IMG/VR virus record: IMGVR_UViG_3300044535_000424
Location: 1 to 29,510 of that record
Reading direction: 5' to 3' (one strand)
Origin: a virus
Length of the DNA stretch: 29,510 bases
Part shown: piece by piece, positions 20,876 through 28,404 of the stretch
Layout of the letters: every line of letters starts with the position of its first letter
Position numbering within the stretch: the stretch's first letter is position 1
Position numbers and translations under genes: made by a program
Notes under the pieces: model-generated
What the model was told of the DNA's origin: nothing
What the model saw: the letters and a program-made list of their open reading frames with translations, nothing else
The model's database searches: none

Positions 20876-22795
20876 TTATTTATTCTTTAAGCTTCCTCTG
20901 TTTGGTAGGTCAATTGTTTTAGTGCTTGCCGTATCCCAGCTTGGTGGTGCAAATGGCACACCTTCTCTGTTTGCAGTTGCATCGGATACCTTCTCATAGT
21001 TTCTTAAGTCCCTTTCGTCGCTATTTTTCTCACTTGAAGTTAGTGGCTTTATCTTCCCACCTTCTGTTTTGCGTCTATAAGTTACTCTATACCAAGCGTG
21101 ATGGCAATAAACTCCACCTTTAAATTTCCAGATACTATAATTGCTTGATCCCTCTGGGGCAAATTGACCGTTCACTCCATTAAAACTCATTATATTTATA
21201 TCTTCACGACGATAAACAACCCCTTTTTTTGATAAGTTGGTCATTTCTTTGCAGAACTTTCTTGAGTTTTTAGTCACTCTATCTGGGCCATACTTGTAGC
21301 GTATCTTAAAAATCCCAGTATCGTCTTTAGACTTCATATCTGGGTTATCGTATCCAAATTCGAAATGATCATCCTCATCGTTTGCCTCTTGGATGTCTAT
21401 AATTTCCCACTCGTTTAGGTCAACCTCCTCGCCTTTATCTTGCAAGAAAGCTAACCAGGCGTTCTCATCGTCCTCGGTCATCTTTGGTTTATCACTCCCC
21501 TCAAAATAAGAATAGCAAATTGCAGCTGCTTGTTCTTTGTCTTTACCTTCAGCAATAACAGTTGGGATGCAACGAGCTAAAAAATCATCTTTGCTCTCAC
21601 CACTTTTTTTTTGAACCATTTCAACTTTTGAGAAGCCGTATTCCTTCTCTTTGGTTGTAGTGTCAATGGCCACTCCGCTTAAATCAACGAACTCTAAAGG
21701 TTGCAAAGTCTTAAAGTATATATCAACCATTACTTCATTCTTTAAAAGCACCTTATTAAAGCCGTCAATCAATAGATTCTGGAATGGTCTGATAACAATA
21801 TTGTCAAATAAGATAGATGCAGTTTTTAACTCTTCAGCATTGCTTGAGAATCCGTTGCCACTATTTTTAACACCGAATAATAAAGGGCTGGTGATTCTAT
21901 GAGCTAACAAAATTTTATCAATACATTCTGTACTTAAAAATTGGTATTGATCAGCAGCATCGCTTAAAGCAACTGGAGTGATATCCGCTGCAGAATCTTT
22001 ACTCTCGTTAAATGATACGATTGCCCTGCCAGTGTTTGAACTCCCGCCAAATTTAGCATTGATTTGAGCTTCGATTGCATCTTTAATTTCTTCACTTGGT
22101 TCACCGTTGTTGAAGTTGATCAACATTGACGGAGCTAAACCGTTCTTAATATTGTTTAGATGGTAGTTGCTTATTTCACCTTCAAGCTCACAATATTGAG
22201 TGCCACCTTGATAGTCTGGTGGTGCAAAATAAAAGTTACCAGTTGAATAAGGCTTGATTACAAGCATACATTCTTTAGCACTTTCATCATATCCAAACGC
22301 TGCGAACTCTTTTGGCTTTTGGCCCTTCTTTAATTTTGACCAATCAGCACAATAGTACCATTTTTCAATTTCGCCCTTGTCATTGGCTTTCTGTGGTCTT
22401 AAAGTTTGCATTGGGAAGTGGTATGCCCTCACATACTTTTTGCCGTCTTTAGACTTTACAATTTGGAATGCACACATACCAAGCATCGTTAAATCCATTG
22501 TACACTTTTTAACCTCTTCATTTTGGAAGATGGTTTTGAAATCCAAGTATCCCTTTAAATGACGATCGGCTTTTACAACCTCTGGGCCATAGCCGTAAAT
22601 CATATCGGCTTTACCTTTGATACAAGCGTTGTTTGTAGGTGAGCTATAATACAAATCTATCAAATATTGATAGTAGTTATTGTCAGCACCGTATTCAACC
22701 CAATCTTTATTTGTTTGCTCAACAATAGATGGACTTGTATAACCAGCCATATTGATGATGTGGTAAGATGGAATATTTTTTTTGCGTGTAGCCAT
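20876..22795 (-). CDS. Portal protein with extra C-terminal domain
   Basis: This is a 639-residue protein. Residues 1-390 match a PBSX-like portal: NNACIKGKADMIYGYGPEV near the start, SNYHLNNIKNGLAPSMLINF, and the HRITSPLLFG helix region. Then comes a short segment with FLARCIPTVIAEGKDKEQAA and AICYSYF (about 403-428). A C-terminal domain of about 140 residues follows (KIRYKYGPDRVTKNSRKFCK, INIMSFNGVNGQFAP, WKFKGGVYCHHAWYRVTY), which resembles MuF/minor-head-type modules. Portal and a minor-head domain thus seem fused. The portal is the DNA entry ring of the capsid. Confidence 0.85.
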   Translation of the reverse strand: MATRKKNIPSYHIINMAGYTSPSIVEQTNKDWVEYGADNNYYQYLIDLYYSSPTNNACIKGKADMIYGYGPEVVKADRHLKGYLDFKTIFQNEEVKKCTMDLTMLGMCAFQIVKSKDGKKYVRAYHFPMQTLRPQKANDKGEIEKWYYCADWSKLKKGQKPKEFAAFGYDESAKECMLVIKPYSTGNFYFAPPDYQGGTQYCELEGEISNYHLNNIKNGLAPSMLINFNNGEPSEEIKDAIEAQINAKFGGSSNTGRAIVSFNESKDSAADITPVALSDAADQYQFLSTECIDKILLAHRITSPLLFGVKNSGNGFSSNAEELKTASILFDNIVIRPFQNLLIDGFNKVLLKNEVMVDIYFKTLQPLEFVDLSGVAIDTTTKEKEYGFSKVEMVQKKSGESKDDFLARCIPTVIAEGKDKEQAAAICYSYFEGSDKPKMTEDDENAWLAFLQDKGEEVDLNEWEIIDIQEANDEDDHFEFGYDNPDMKSKDDTGIFKIRYKYGPDRVTKNSRKFCKEMTNLSKKGVVYRREDINIMSFNGVNGQFAPEGSSNYSIWKFKGGVYCHHAWYRVTYRRKTEGGKIKPLTSSEKNSDERDLRNYEKVSDATANREGVPFAPPSWDTASTKTIDLPNRGSLKNK

Positions 22796-23139
22796 TATAA
22801 TGTAATCCAGTTTTTACTGTTTGTGTTTGTAGTTGACCAAGACTTCCACTGTCTGTACTCATCAATAGAACCAACGATCCAATAAGCTAGGTATTCAAAA
22901 TACATCTTGCTCGATTGGATTACTCTAATGTTTAGTTCGTCTAATTGATTAGCCACTGCATTGATGGTGGCAAGTGATGGAAGTGTCAATGTAACTTTAG
23001 TCCCCACTATTGTAGGCGTTACAGTTGTAGTTACTAATGTCTTGGTGGCCTTATGTTCAATTTCAAGTGTTACTGGTAACCCATCAAACGCAATAAGCGG
23101 ATGAAATGCAATTGATGTACTTGAATTATTGATAACCAT
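22795..23139 (-). CDS. Small structural protein of unknown function, 114 aa
   Basis: The 114-residue protein has an N-terminal beta-rich half (IAFHPLIAFDGLPVTLEIEH, VTPTIVGTKVTLTLP) and a helical C-terminal half (MYFEYLAYWIVG). The gene lies between the major tail protein and the portal and shares a TAATG stop-start with the portal gene. It heads the portal operon behind the GTAACAA-type promoter. Probably a virion component. Confidence 0.65.
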   Translation of the reverse strand: MVINNSSTSIAFHPLIAFDGLPVTLEIEHKATKTLVTTTVTPTIVGTKVTLTLPSLATINAVANQLDELNIRVIQSSKMYFEYLAYWIVGSIDEYRQWKSWSTTNTNSKNWITL

Positions 23140-23148
23140 ATTTAATAA

Positions 23149-23172
23149 AACCTAAAGGCCTCATTTTGTTAC
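23149..23172 (-). promoter_or_regulatory. Candidate phage-type promoter (GTAACAA ... GTTTTATT) for the portal operon
   Basis: The minus strand reads GTAACAA at 23172, 14 nt, GTTTTATT. The first G is 33 nt before the ATG at 23139. The second box is identical to that of the 4453..4476 copy, and both follow directly after a terminator. Confidence 0.5.
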
Positions 23173-23175
23173 AAT

Positions 23176-23198
23176 AAAAAAGGGGCATCTCTGCCCCC
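23176..23198 (-). terminator. Intrinsic terminator after the major tail protein gene
   Basis: GGGGCA, loop GAGA, TGCCCC and six T on the minus strand, 25 nt after the stop of 23223..23780. Confidence 0.85.
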
Positions 23199-23222
23199 TT
23201 CTCACCTATGTACACTTATTAA

Positions 23223-23780
23223 TTATGGAGTTGTATCTGGAGTAAAGATAGTTGACAAGCCAGCGTAAGTTACTGCTGCCAACGGTCTTGGGCCATACTT
23301 CTCGGAAGCAATAAAGCTCAAAGTATAAGTACGAGCATCACCAAGTAAAGTTCCCCAATCTTCAGAACCTGTAGTAACATCACAACCAAATTCCTCACCT
23401 AATAACCAAAAATTGTCATTTCTATCCCATACAACCACTCTCCAACGACCAGTTGCTAAAGTTTCAACATCTTTAGTGTCTAACCAAGGAGTTGCTTGTG
23501 ATTTAGGTTTAAATTTAACGGTTAAGTTAGATTCGTGGAAAGTTGTGCCATTGTCTCTTGATGAAGTGATGGTGTCAGTAAAACTGTTTGCACCTTTCAA
23601 TTCCCAAAAGTATCCAGTATCTAAAGTAACACCACCAGATTGAGCGATTTTAGTAACCGCACCTGAAGCGTCAACTGTGATAACATCACTCCAAACGAAT
23701 GGGATTAAAAACATCCCTTGAATACCACCAAGATATTCTTTGCAAGGCTCTAAACGAGCGTCTATTGTATTACAAGCCAT
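23223..23780 (-). CDS. Major tail (tube) protein candidate
   Basis: The 185-residue protein begins MACNTIDARLEPCKEYLGGI, a Cys/Gly-Gly start I associate with tail-tube proteins of Bacteroidota phages. It continues with beta strands (GYFWELKGANSFTDTITSS, NLTVKFKPKSQATPW) and the late GRWRVVVWDRNDNFWLLGEE segment. Single domain, no membrane segment. Tube proteins are made in many copies, which fits its isolation between two strong terminators directly after the capsid gene. The call rests on pattern and position. Confidence 0.7.
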   Translation of the reverse strand: MACNTIDARLEPCKEYLGGIQGMFLIPFVWSDVITVDASGAVTKIAQSGGVTLDTGYFWELKGANSFTDTITSSRDNGTTFHESNLTVKFKPKSQATPWLDTKDVETLATGRWRVVVWDRNDNFWLLGEEFGCDVTTGSEDWGTLLGDARTYTLSFIASEKYGPRPLAAVTYAGLSTIFTPDTTP

Positions 23781-23801
23781 TTTATTTTAATTTGTTTTTA
23801 T

Positions 23802-23827
23802 AAAAAAGGGCGGGTTTTGGCCCACCC
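23802..23827 (-). terminator. Intrinsic terminator after the major capsid gene
   Basis: Minus-strand RNA pairs GGGUGGG with CCCGCCC (seven pairs, one G-U) around CCAAAA, followed by six T. The following gene has no obvious promoter, so it is probably reached by partial read-through. Confidence 0.85.
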
Positions 23828-23853
23828 CTTATTGTTAATGTTTCAGTTAATTA

Positions 23854-24774
23854 TTACGGAGTTACATTGATAACAACTTGTTGAGCTGGGTTAGTTGCAA
23901 TGATACCTCCCGTGAAACGCATTATGGTGCGGACATTCTGAGATCCGTCGATTTTAGATAAATCTATGACAGACACTTCGTTAAAGTCGCTCAATAAACC
24001 TGTGCCAAAGTGTAAATCAGATTTCATACCTAAAATACAGTCGTTATCATTTAAACCTGGACACATTGTTACTGGAATACCTTGGAAGTTCATTGGCTTC
24101 TCACCAACATAGAATTGGAAGTTGTAGTTACCAGCAGACAAAGCAGCTTGGTAAGCTTTCATTGTGCTTGGGCCTACATAGTATTGGTAACCTTCTTTAC
24201 CGTACAATGCAGCTGGAGAGTAATCTAAAGCTTCTTGTAAACGAGCAACAACATTACCTGAAGTTGTAGCACCAGCAAATGGGCGAACGATAGCAGAATT
24301 GTCAATCAAGTATTGAACCATACCACCAGTGTAAAAAGTATTTGATTTCCAGATACCTAATTCAACGGCTTGAGCCACTTCAGCAGCAACTTGAGCTAAT
24401 AAAAATTGCTCGAAAGTAGCTGGTAATTTTTCAAATGCAGAGTAACCAGCTTGAGCAGCTTCCCAAGTAGTTCTTAAATTGTTTTTACACAAAGTTAAGT
24501 TAACTTGTTTTTCAACTGTGGTTAATACATACTCACCTAAAGTGATTGATGAAGTATCAGTGTAATCACAAGTTGCGTTGTCTACGCTGATAGTTTGTTG
24601 CCAGTTACGAATAACTTGCTTGTAAGCAACATTAGGGTGCAAAGTGATTAACTCTTTTGATAAAGTTTCACCACTCAAAAGGGCAGCAGCGATATATTCG
24701 TTGCCAAACTGACCAGCATAAGTATTTGGACTTACAGTCGGGCCAGACAATTTGATGTTTTTTAAATCTTTCAT
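23854..24774 (-). CDS. Major capsid protein (HK97-fold candidate)
   Basis: The 306-residue protein shows an N-terminal arm, a long helical spine-like region (FEQFLLAQVAAEVAQAVELG) and late beta strands with ATNPAQQVVINVTP. The gene lies directly after the protease and scaffold genes and is followed by a strong terminator, as expected for the most highly expressed virion protein. Codon choice looks regular and A/T-ending. HK97 fold is inferred from size, order and helix/strand pattern. Confidence 0.85.
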   Translation of the reverse strand: MKDLKNIKLSGPTVSPNTYAGQFGNEYIAAALLSGETLSKELITLHPNVAYKQVIRNWQQTISVDNATCDYTDTSSITLGEYVLTTVEKQVNLTLCKNNLRTTWEAAQAGYSAFEKLPATFEQFLLAQVAAEVAQAVELGIWKSNTFYTGGMVQYLIDNSAIVRPFAGATTSGNVVARLQEALDYSPAALYGKEGYQYYVGPSTMKAYQAALSAGNYNFQFYVGEKPMNFQGIPVTMCPGLNDNDCILGMKSDLHFGTGLLSDFNEVSVIDLSKIDGSQNVRTIMRFTGGIIATNPAQQVVINVTP

Positions 24775-24789
24775 TTTATTTGGTTTTTT

Positions 24790-25407
24790 TTATTTGAATA
24801 ATTGGTTAAATACTCGGTCAGTAACGGTTTCGTTTCTTTTTTCACCGATTTTAAATTTGATTGAATTTACTGGATTCGCCTCTGGAGAGTGGAATGATCT
24901 TGGAGCTTCCTCAGATGCTAAACGAGATACTAACTCGTCTCTCTCTTCAGTTACACTTGACAATTTCATTTTAAGAGCATTTAACTCTTCTCTGATTTCA
25001 GAAAGCTCAGCAGAAAACTCACTTACTTTAGTTGTAGTTTCAGTTAACTTTTTAGGCTTAGCCATTTCCTCAACGATTTGTTCTTTCATTGGTTCATCTT
25101 GCATTACTTCCTCAATGATTGGCTCTTCCATTACTTCCTCTTCTTTAGTGGAAATTTCCACGATGTAACCTTTATCATCAACTTTTACAATAGTGCCATC
25201 TTCCATAGCGTATTCACCCATTGGAGCTGGGATTTTACCATCTTCAGTAACTACGAAAATAGCACTTCCAACTTCAAAAGATTCAGCGTCAAATGTAGCT
25301 TGACCATCCATTGTTTTCATTGATGCAAGGTTAACTTCAACGGCTGGAGCTTCGGCTTTAATGCCTAAAGCAACCATCACTCTGTTTAATGTTTCGTTTG
25401 CGTTCAT
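24790..25407 (-). CDS. Capsid scaffold-like protein
   Basis: The 205-residue acidic protein has a beta-rich start (GSAIFVVTEDGKIPAPMGEY), a Glu-rich middle with a repeated acidic pattern (EEVMEEPIIEEVMQDEPMKE), and a long coiled-coil (FSAELSEIREELNALKMKL). It ends in a basic tail. This is the usual build of scaffold proteins that guide prohead assembly and are removed by the protease upstream. A GTAACAA-type promoter candidate precedes it. Confidence 0.75.
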   Translation of the reverse strand: MNANETLNRVMVALGIKAEAPAVEVNLASMKTMDGQATFDAESFEVGSAIFVVTEDGKIPAPMGEYAMEDGTIVKVDDKGYIVEISTKEEEVMEEPIIEEVMQDEPMKEQIVEEMAKPKKLTETTTKVSEFSAELSEIREELNALKMKLSSVTEERDELVSRLASEEAPRSFHSPEANPVNSIKFKIGEKRNETVTDRVFNQLFK

Positions 25408-25416
25408 ATTATATAT

Positions 25417-25439
25417 AACTTATTTTTTTTTATTGTTAC
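25417..25439 (-). promoter_or_regulatory. Candidate phage-type promoter (GTAACAA ... GTTATATA) for scaffold and capsid
   Basis: The minus strand reads GTAACAA at 25439, 13 nt, GTTATATA; spacing is one base shorter than in the other copies. The first G is 32 nt before the ATG at 25407. It overlaps the end of the protease gene. Confidence 0.45.
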
Positions 25440-26028
25440 AATTTTGCCATTCATTCAAGATGCTTATTACCTCTTGCAATTTGGCCTCCTCATCGGTTAA
25501 CTCTTTAGATAACTTTTGTCCTTTATCAACAAAATAACCTTCGATTGAAAAGCCTTGAACAAGCCCAGTTTTCACATAGTCATTCCACACCTCGTCGTTC
25601 TCAACTTTCATTGCTACCATCCAAGTGCCGATTGGATCAGTCATCCCATATAAAGCAGACTTATCCATTTCCATATCTTCTTTAACCCAAGACTCAACCA
25701 GGCATAAGCCTTGAATTTTAACGGCGTGTTCTAAAGTTGCCTGGCCTTGATTACCTCTTTGCAAATAAAGTTCTGAAGCCTTCTTTACAGTTGCTCTTGA
25801 GAAGTAACAATAAAACTCCATTCCATCCTGGTTACGATAGATAGGTTTGTTTGGAATCAATGCTGGGCCTAATAAGATTCTTTTTTCAGCATCAACGGTG
25901 GCAAATTTTACCTTGTGGTTATTAAGTGCCACGAAGTTAGATTCAATGGCAGGTGATTTAACAATGCTTATCGCATCGATACCACTTGCCATTTGATCTT
26001 CATCAAGTAATAACTCAAGTATTTGCAT
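25420..26028 (-). CDS. Prohead maturation protease, XkdF-type
   Basis: The 202-residue protein matches the XkdF-like serine protease pattern: FYCYFSRATVKKASELYL, then TLEHAVKI (His101), LVESWVKEDMEMDKSALYG, GTWMVAMKV, and LVQGFSIEGYF (Ser161). These correspond to the conserved His and Ser-containing blocks of the family. It cleaves scaffold and capsid proteins during head maturation. The start overlaps the upstream stop (TAATG). A Lys/Asn-rich tail follows the domain. Confidence 0.85.
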   Translation of the reverse strand: MQILELLLDEDQMASGIDAISIVKSPAIESNFVALNNHKVKFATVDAEKRILLGPALIPNKPIYRNQDGMEFYCYFSRATVKKASELYLQRGNQGQATLEHAVKIQGLCLVESWVKEDMEMDKSALYGMTDPIGTWMVAMKVENDEVWNDYVKTGLVQGFSIEGYFVDKGQKLSKELTDEEAKLQEVISILNEWQNCNNKKK

Positions 26029-26426
26029 TAGGCAAATTTCTTCAAGGTTTCAGTCCAGAAACTAAGGTCTTTTTGCACATTGAAAAAATCTGTGCTATTC
26101 AAAGAGCTTATTGCTGATTCTAAGTCGGCAACCGCTTCTTTTGGCACACCTAATTGCTTTAATTGTGTTTGATAGTCATTGTAATCAGCCTCAATTTTTG
26201 CACCTAATTGTTGCATTTGTCTCAACATTTCACCGCTTTGCTTTGAAAAATCTGATGCTTTTGTTTTGATTGCGTCAACTTGATCAGATATTTTTTGTGC
26301 GTTGTCAGTGATTTTGATTGCTGGAGCTTCATATCCTTTAGCTTTAGCAATTAATTTGATTAAATCTTCCTTTAATCCAAGGTTGATTGCTCTTAAATTC
26401 GATAGTTTTATACCTTTCTTTTGCAT
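26028..26426 (-). CDS. Coiled-coil protein between tape measure and protease, 132 aa
   Basis: A helical 132-residue protein with heptad-like stretches (SDQVDAIKTKASDFSKQSGE, MLRQMQQLGAKIEADYNDY). It lies 14 nt after the tape measure and overlaps the protease start. Similar helical proteins stand before head genes in Bacteroidota phages; a structural role is likely but unassigned. Confidence 0.65.
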   Translation of the reverse strand: MQKKGIKLSNLRAINLGLKEDLIKLIAKAKGYEAPAIKITDNAQKISDQVDAIKTKASDFSKQSGEMLRQMQQLGAKIEADYNDYQTQLKQLGVPKEAVADLESAISSLNSTDFFNVQKDLSFWTETLKKFA

Positions 26427-26440
26427 ATTAATAAAATAAT

Positions 26441-28273
26441 TTACCCTCCAAGTGTTGCATTTTGGCTTATGCGACGATCAAGACTTTGACGGCTTGTTAC
26501 ATCATTCCCTACCACATACGCTTTTTGTGGACCACCAATAGCCCCTTGAACGCTTCTTGCAACTTGTGTTGATGAATCAACTTGGCCACCAACCACACCA
26601 ATAGATGGGCCTCCAGTTGAGCCACCTCCAGCACCCCCACCAGTATCAACTCCCATTTTACTCGAAGCCTCATAAATTTTCTTTACATTGGCAAGACCAG
26701 TGGCAACCATACCAGCAGCAGCGACAATATTAAAAGGGAATGGCACTAATGGATCAGATAACACTTTGTTTGCAGCAACATAAGTATCAATTACCGCTTG
26801 TCCTATTGAAGCAGCAACCGCAGCCTTACTGTTTTCTTTAAATAATGCTTGAGCCCCAGCCAAGAATGTTTTGGTTGCATCTAATTGAGCATACTGTTGG
26901 GCCTTCTCAGCCATTGCCAAGTCTTTAGATAGCTTCTTTTTGTTGTTTGTATACTCAGCATCAACAACCATCCTTTCGGCTTGTATTTCAGCATAACGGG
27001 CCGTGCCTTCTTTAGCAAGTGCAAGTTCTTTGTCTAATGCCTCAACCTTTTTATTGTAAACAAGGTCAACATTATCAATCTGCATTTGAAGTCTTTTAAC
27101 ATCATTGCGCTCCAATTCAGCATTGGTTTCCACTTCCATCTTATAGACTTCTTGCTTTGCATCAGCAGTTGTTTTTAAAATGCCAAATTCCTCATTTCTT
27201 AAACCATTGATATTCGAAAGTTGTTCAGATAGTTGTCCAGTATACTTATTTTCAATTTCAAAAAGCTTTAGTTTTTCCTCCTCGATTCTATTGCTTAATT
27301 CCGCATTGCGTTTTTTAATACTCAATTCCTTTTGCATATGTGCAATGATGGATTCTTGGGCAGCAATTTCCTTTTGCTTGTTTTTTTCTAATACAAGGGC
27401 CAACTCTTCATTGGCTTTTATCCTATCTTGTATGCTTACATTCTCGTCATCTCTTCTTTGTCTTGTTTTCTCAGCCTCTATTTCAGCTTCCGTTGCAATT
27501 CTTTGGTAGGCCCTTTGTAATCTGCCCAAGTTTTTCTCATAAGTCAATAAGAAATCCTGGTTGTCAGTTACATTTTTAATGTTTTTGCCTATTGTAGTAA
27601 CCGCCTTTTTTGTAAAATCAACAACATCATTGACAACCGTTTTAATATTTTCAACCTTTTTAGCGTTTTGCTTTGCAAGTTCAATATTTTGGTTTTGTAA
27701 ATCTGTTATTTGTTGGGTTATTTTGGCAGCCTCTTCAGTGTCATTTGTAAATTCATTCCAGGCTTTTCTTAAATTTAAAACCGCTATTTGAGCATTGTTG
27801 GCCCACTCAACAAATTTGTTTAATACTAAGTCAATTAAATTGTCTTTAATCCATTGGCCGCCCCGTTTAAGTGAATCAACTAAGTCATCCCACCATACTT
27901 TAGGCTCTTTAAATAATTTAGCCATCCAGTCAATAGCTGGTTCAATAACCTCAACAACGCCATTAATAACCCCAACAACAACATTCATTGCCGCCTCAAA
28001 TAACTTGGCAATTCTCTCATTCTCCATTAGCTTTTGGCTAAAGGTATCAAATAGTTTTATCCCTATTCCAAGTCCAAATCCTTGTTTTATCAAACCCCCT
28101 AAACTTGCAAGTTTATTTTTAGATGAATCAGCAGCTTTGCCAACATCCTTAAGGCCCTTCTCCCCTTTGTCCAAAGATTTATCCAATCCTTTGACAGAAT
28201 CCTCCATTTTACTGAATGATTTTTGTGCCTGGGATGTATCGGCAATTATATTGTATTTTATTTCTTCAGCCAT
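26441..28273 (-). CDS. Tape measure protein
   Basis: The 610-residue protein has the build of a tape measure: an N-terminal Lys/Gly helical repeat (SVKGLDKSLDKGEKGLKDVG), a hydrophobic membrane-seeking segment near 90-115 (FEAAMNVVVGVINGVVEVIE), long charged coiled-coils (about 190-470), a second hydrophobic part (about 490-540) and a Gly-rich end. It sets tail length and helps DNA pass the cell envelope. At about 1.5 A per residue a tail of roughly 90 nm is predicted, so a siphovirus. Its start overlaps the upstream 48-residue gene by 16 nt. Confidence 0.88.
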   Translation of the reverse strand: MAEEIKYNIIADTSQAQKSFSKMEDSVKGLDKSLDKGEKGLKDVGKAADSSKNKLASLGGLIKQGFGLGIGIKLFDTFSQKLMENERIAKLFEAAMNVVVGVINGVVEVIEPAIDWMAKLFKEPKVWWDDLVDSLKRGGQWIKDNLIDLVLNKFVEWANNAQIAVLNLRKAWNEFTNDTEEAAKITQQITDLQNQNIELAKQNAKKVENIKTVVNDVVDFTKKAVTTIGKNIKNVTDNQDFLLTYEKNLGRLQRAYQRIATEAEIEAEKTRQRRDDENVSIQDRIKANEELALVLEKNKQKEIAAQESIIAHMQKELSIKKRNAELSNRIEEEKLKLFEIENKYTGQLSEQLSNINGLRNEEFGILKTTADAKQEVYKMEVETNAELERNDVKRLQMQIDNVDLVYNKKVEALDKELALAKEGTARYAEIQAERMVVDAEYTNNKKKLSKDLAMAEKAQQYAQLDATKTFLAGAQALFKENSKAAVAASIGQAVIDTYVAANKVLSDPLVPFPFNIVAAAGMVATGLANVKKIYEASSKMGVDTGGGAGGGSTGGPSIGVVGGQVDSSTQVARSVQGAIGGPQKAYVVGNDVTSRQSLDRRISQNATLGG

Positions 28274-28404
28274 CTTCTTTTAATTTGATTCCACAGTTGC
28301 TTCCAATTTCTTATAAATTTGTTTTTACCTTTGGCAATTTCCACATTTTCAGAAACCCCAACCCATCGGTTTGATTGTGCCAAGTTTATTATTTCGCTGA
28401 TCAT
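28258..28404 (-). CDS. Small basic protein before the tape measure, 48 aa
   Basis: The frame runs from ATG at 28404 (ATGA overlap with the stop of the large tail protein) to TAA at 28258, within the first codons of the tape measure gene. The product is basic and Trp-rich, MISEIINLAQSNRWVGVSEN and a KRRWLKK end. Stop-start overlaps on both sides support translation. It could be a remnant or mini-version of a tape-measure chaperone; function unknown. Confidence 0.55.
   Translation of the reverse strand: MISEIINLAQSNRWVGVSENVEIAKGKNKFIRNWKQLWNQIKRRWLKK

Noticed and set aside
23781-23801. A promoter for the major tail protein gene
   Set aside because: Only A/T-rich sequence lies between the capsid terminator and the ATG; neither TAnnTTTG nor GTAACAA is present.
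27180-28283. Plus-strand hydrophobic frames across the tape measure gene
   Set aside because: They are antisense shadows of the Lys/Glu-rich coiled-coil codons, which read as Phe/Leu/Ser-rich on the other strand.
28394-28404. GCTGATCAT shared by 28396..28404 and the right end of the window as an end repeat or att site
   Set aside because: Nine bases only, and both copies encode a simple Met-Ile-Ser; no integrase gene is present.
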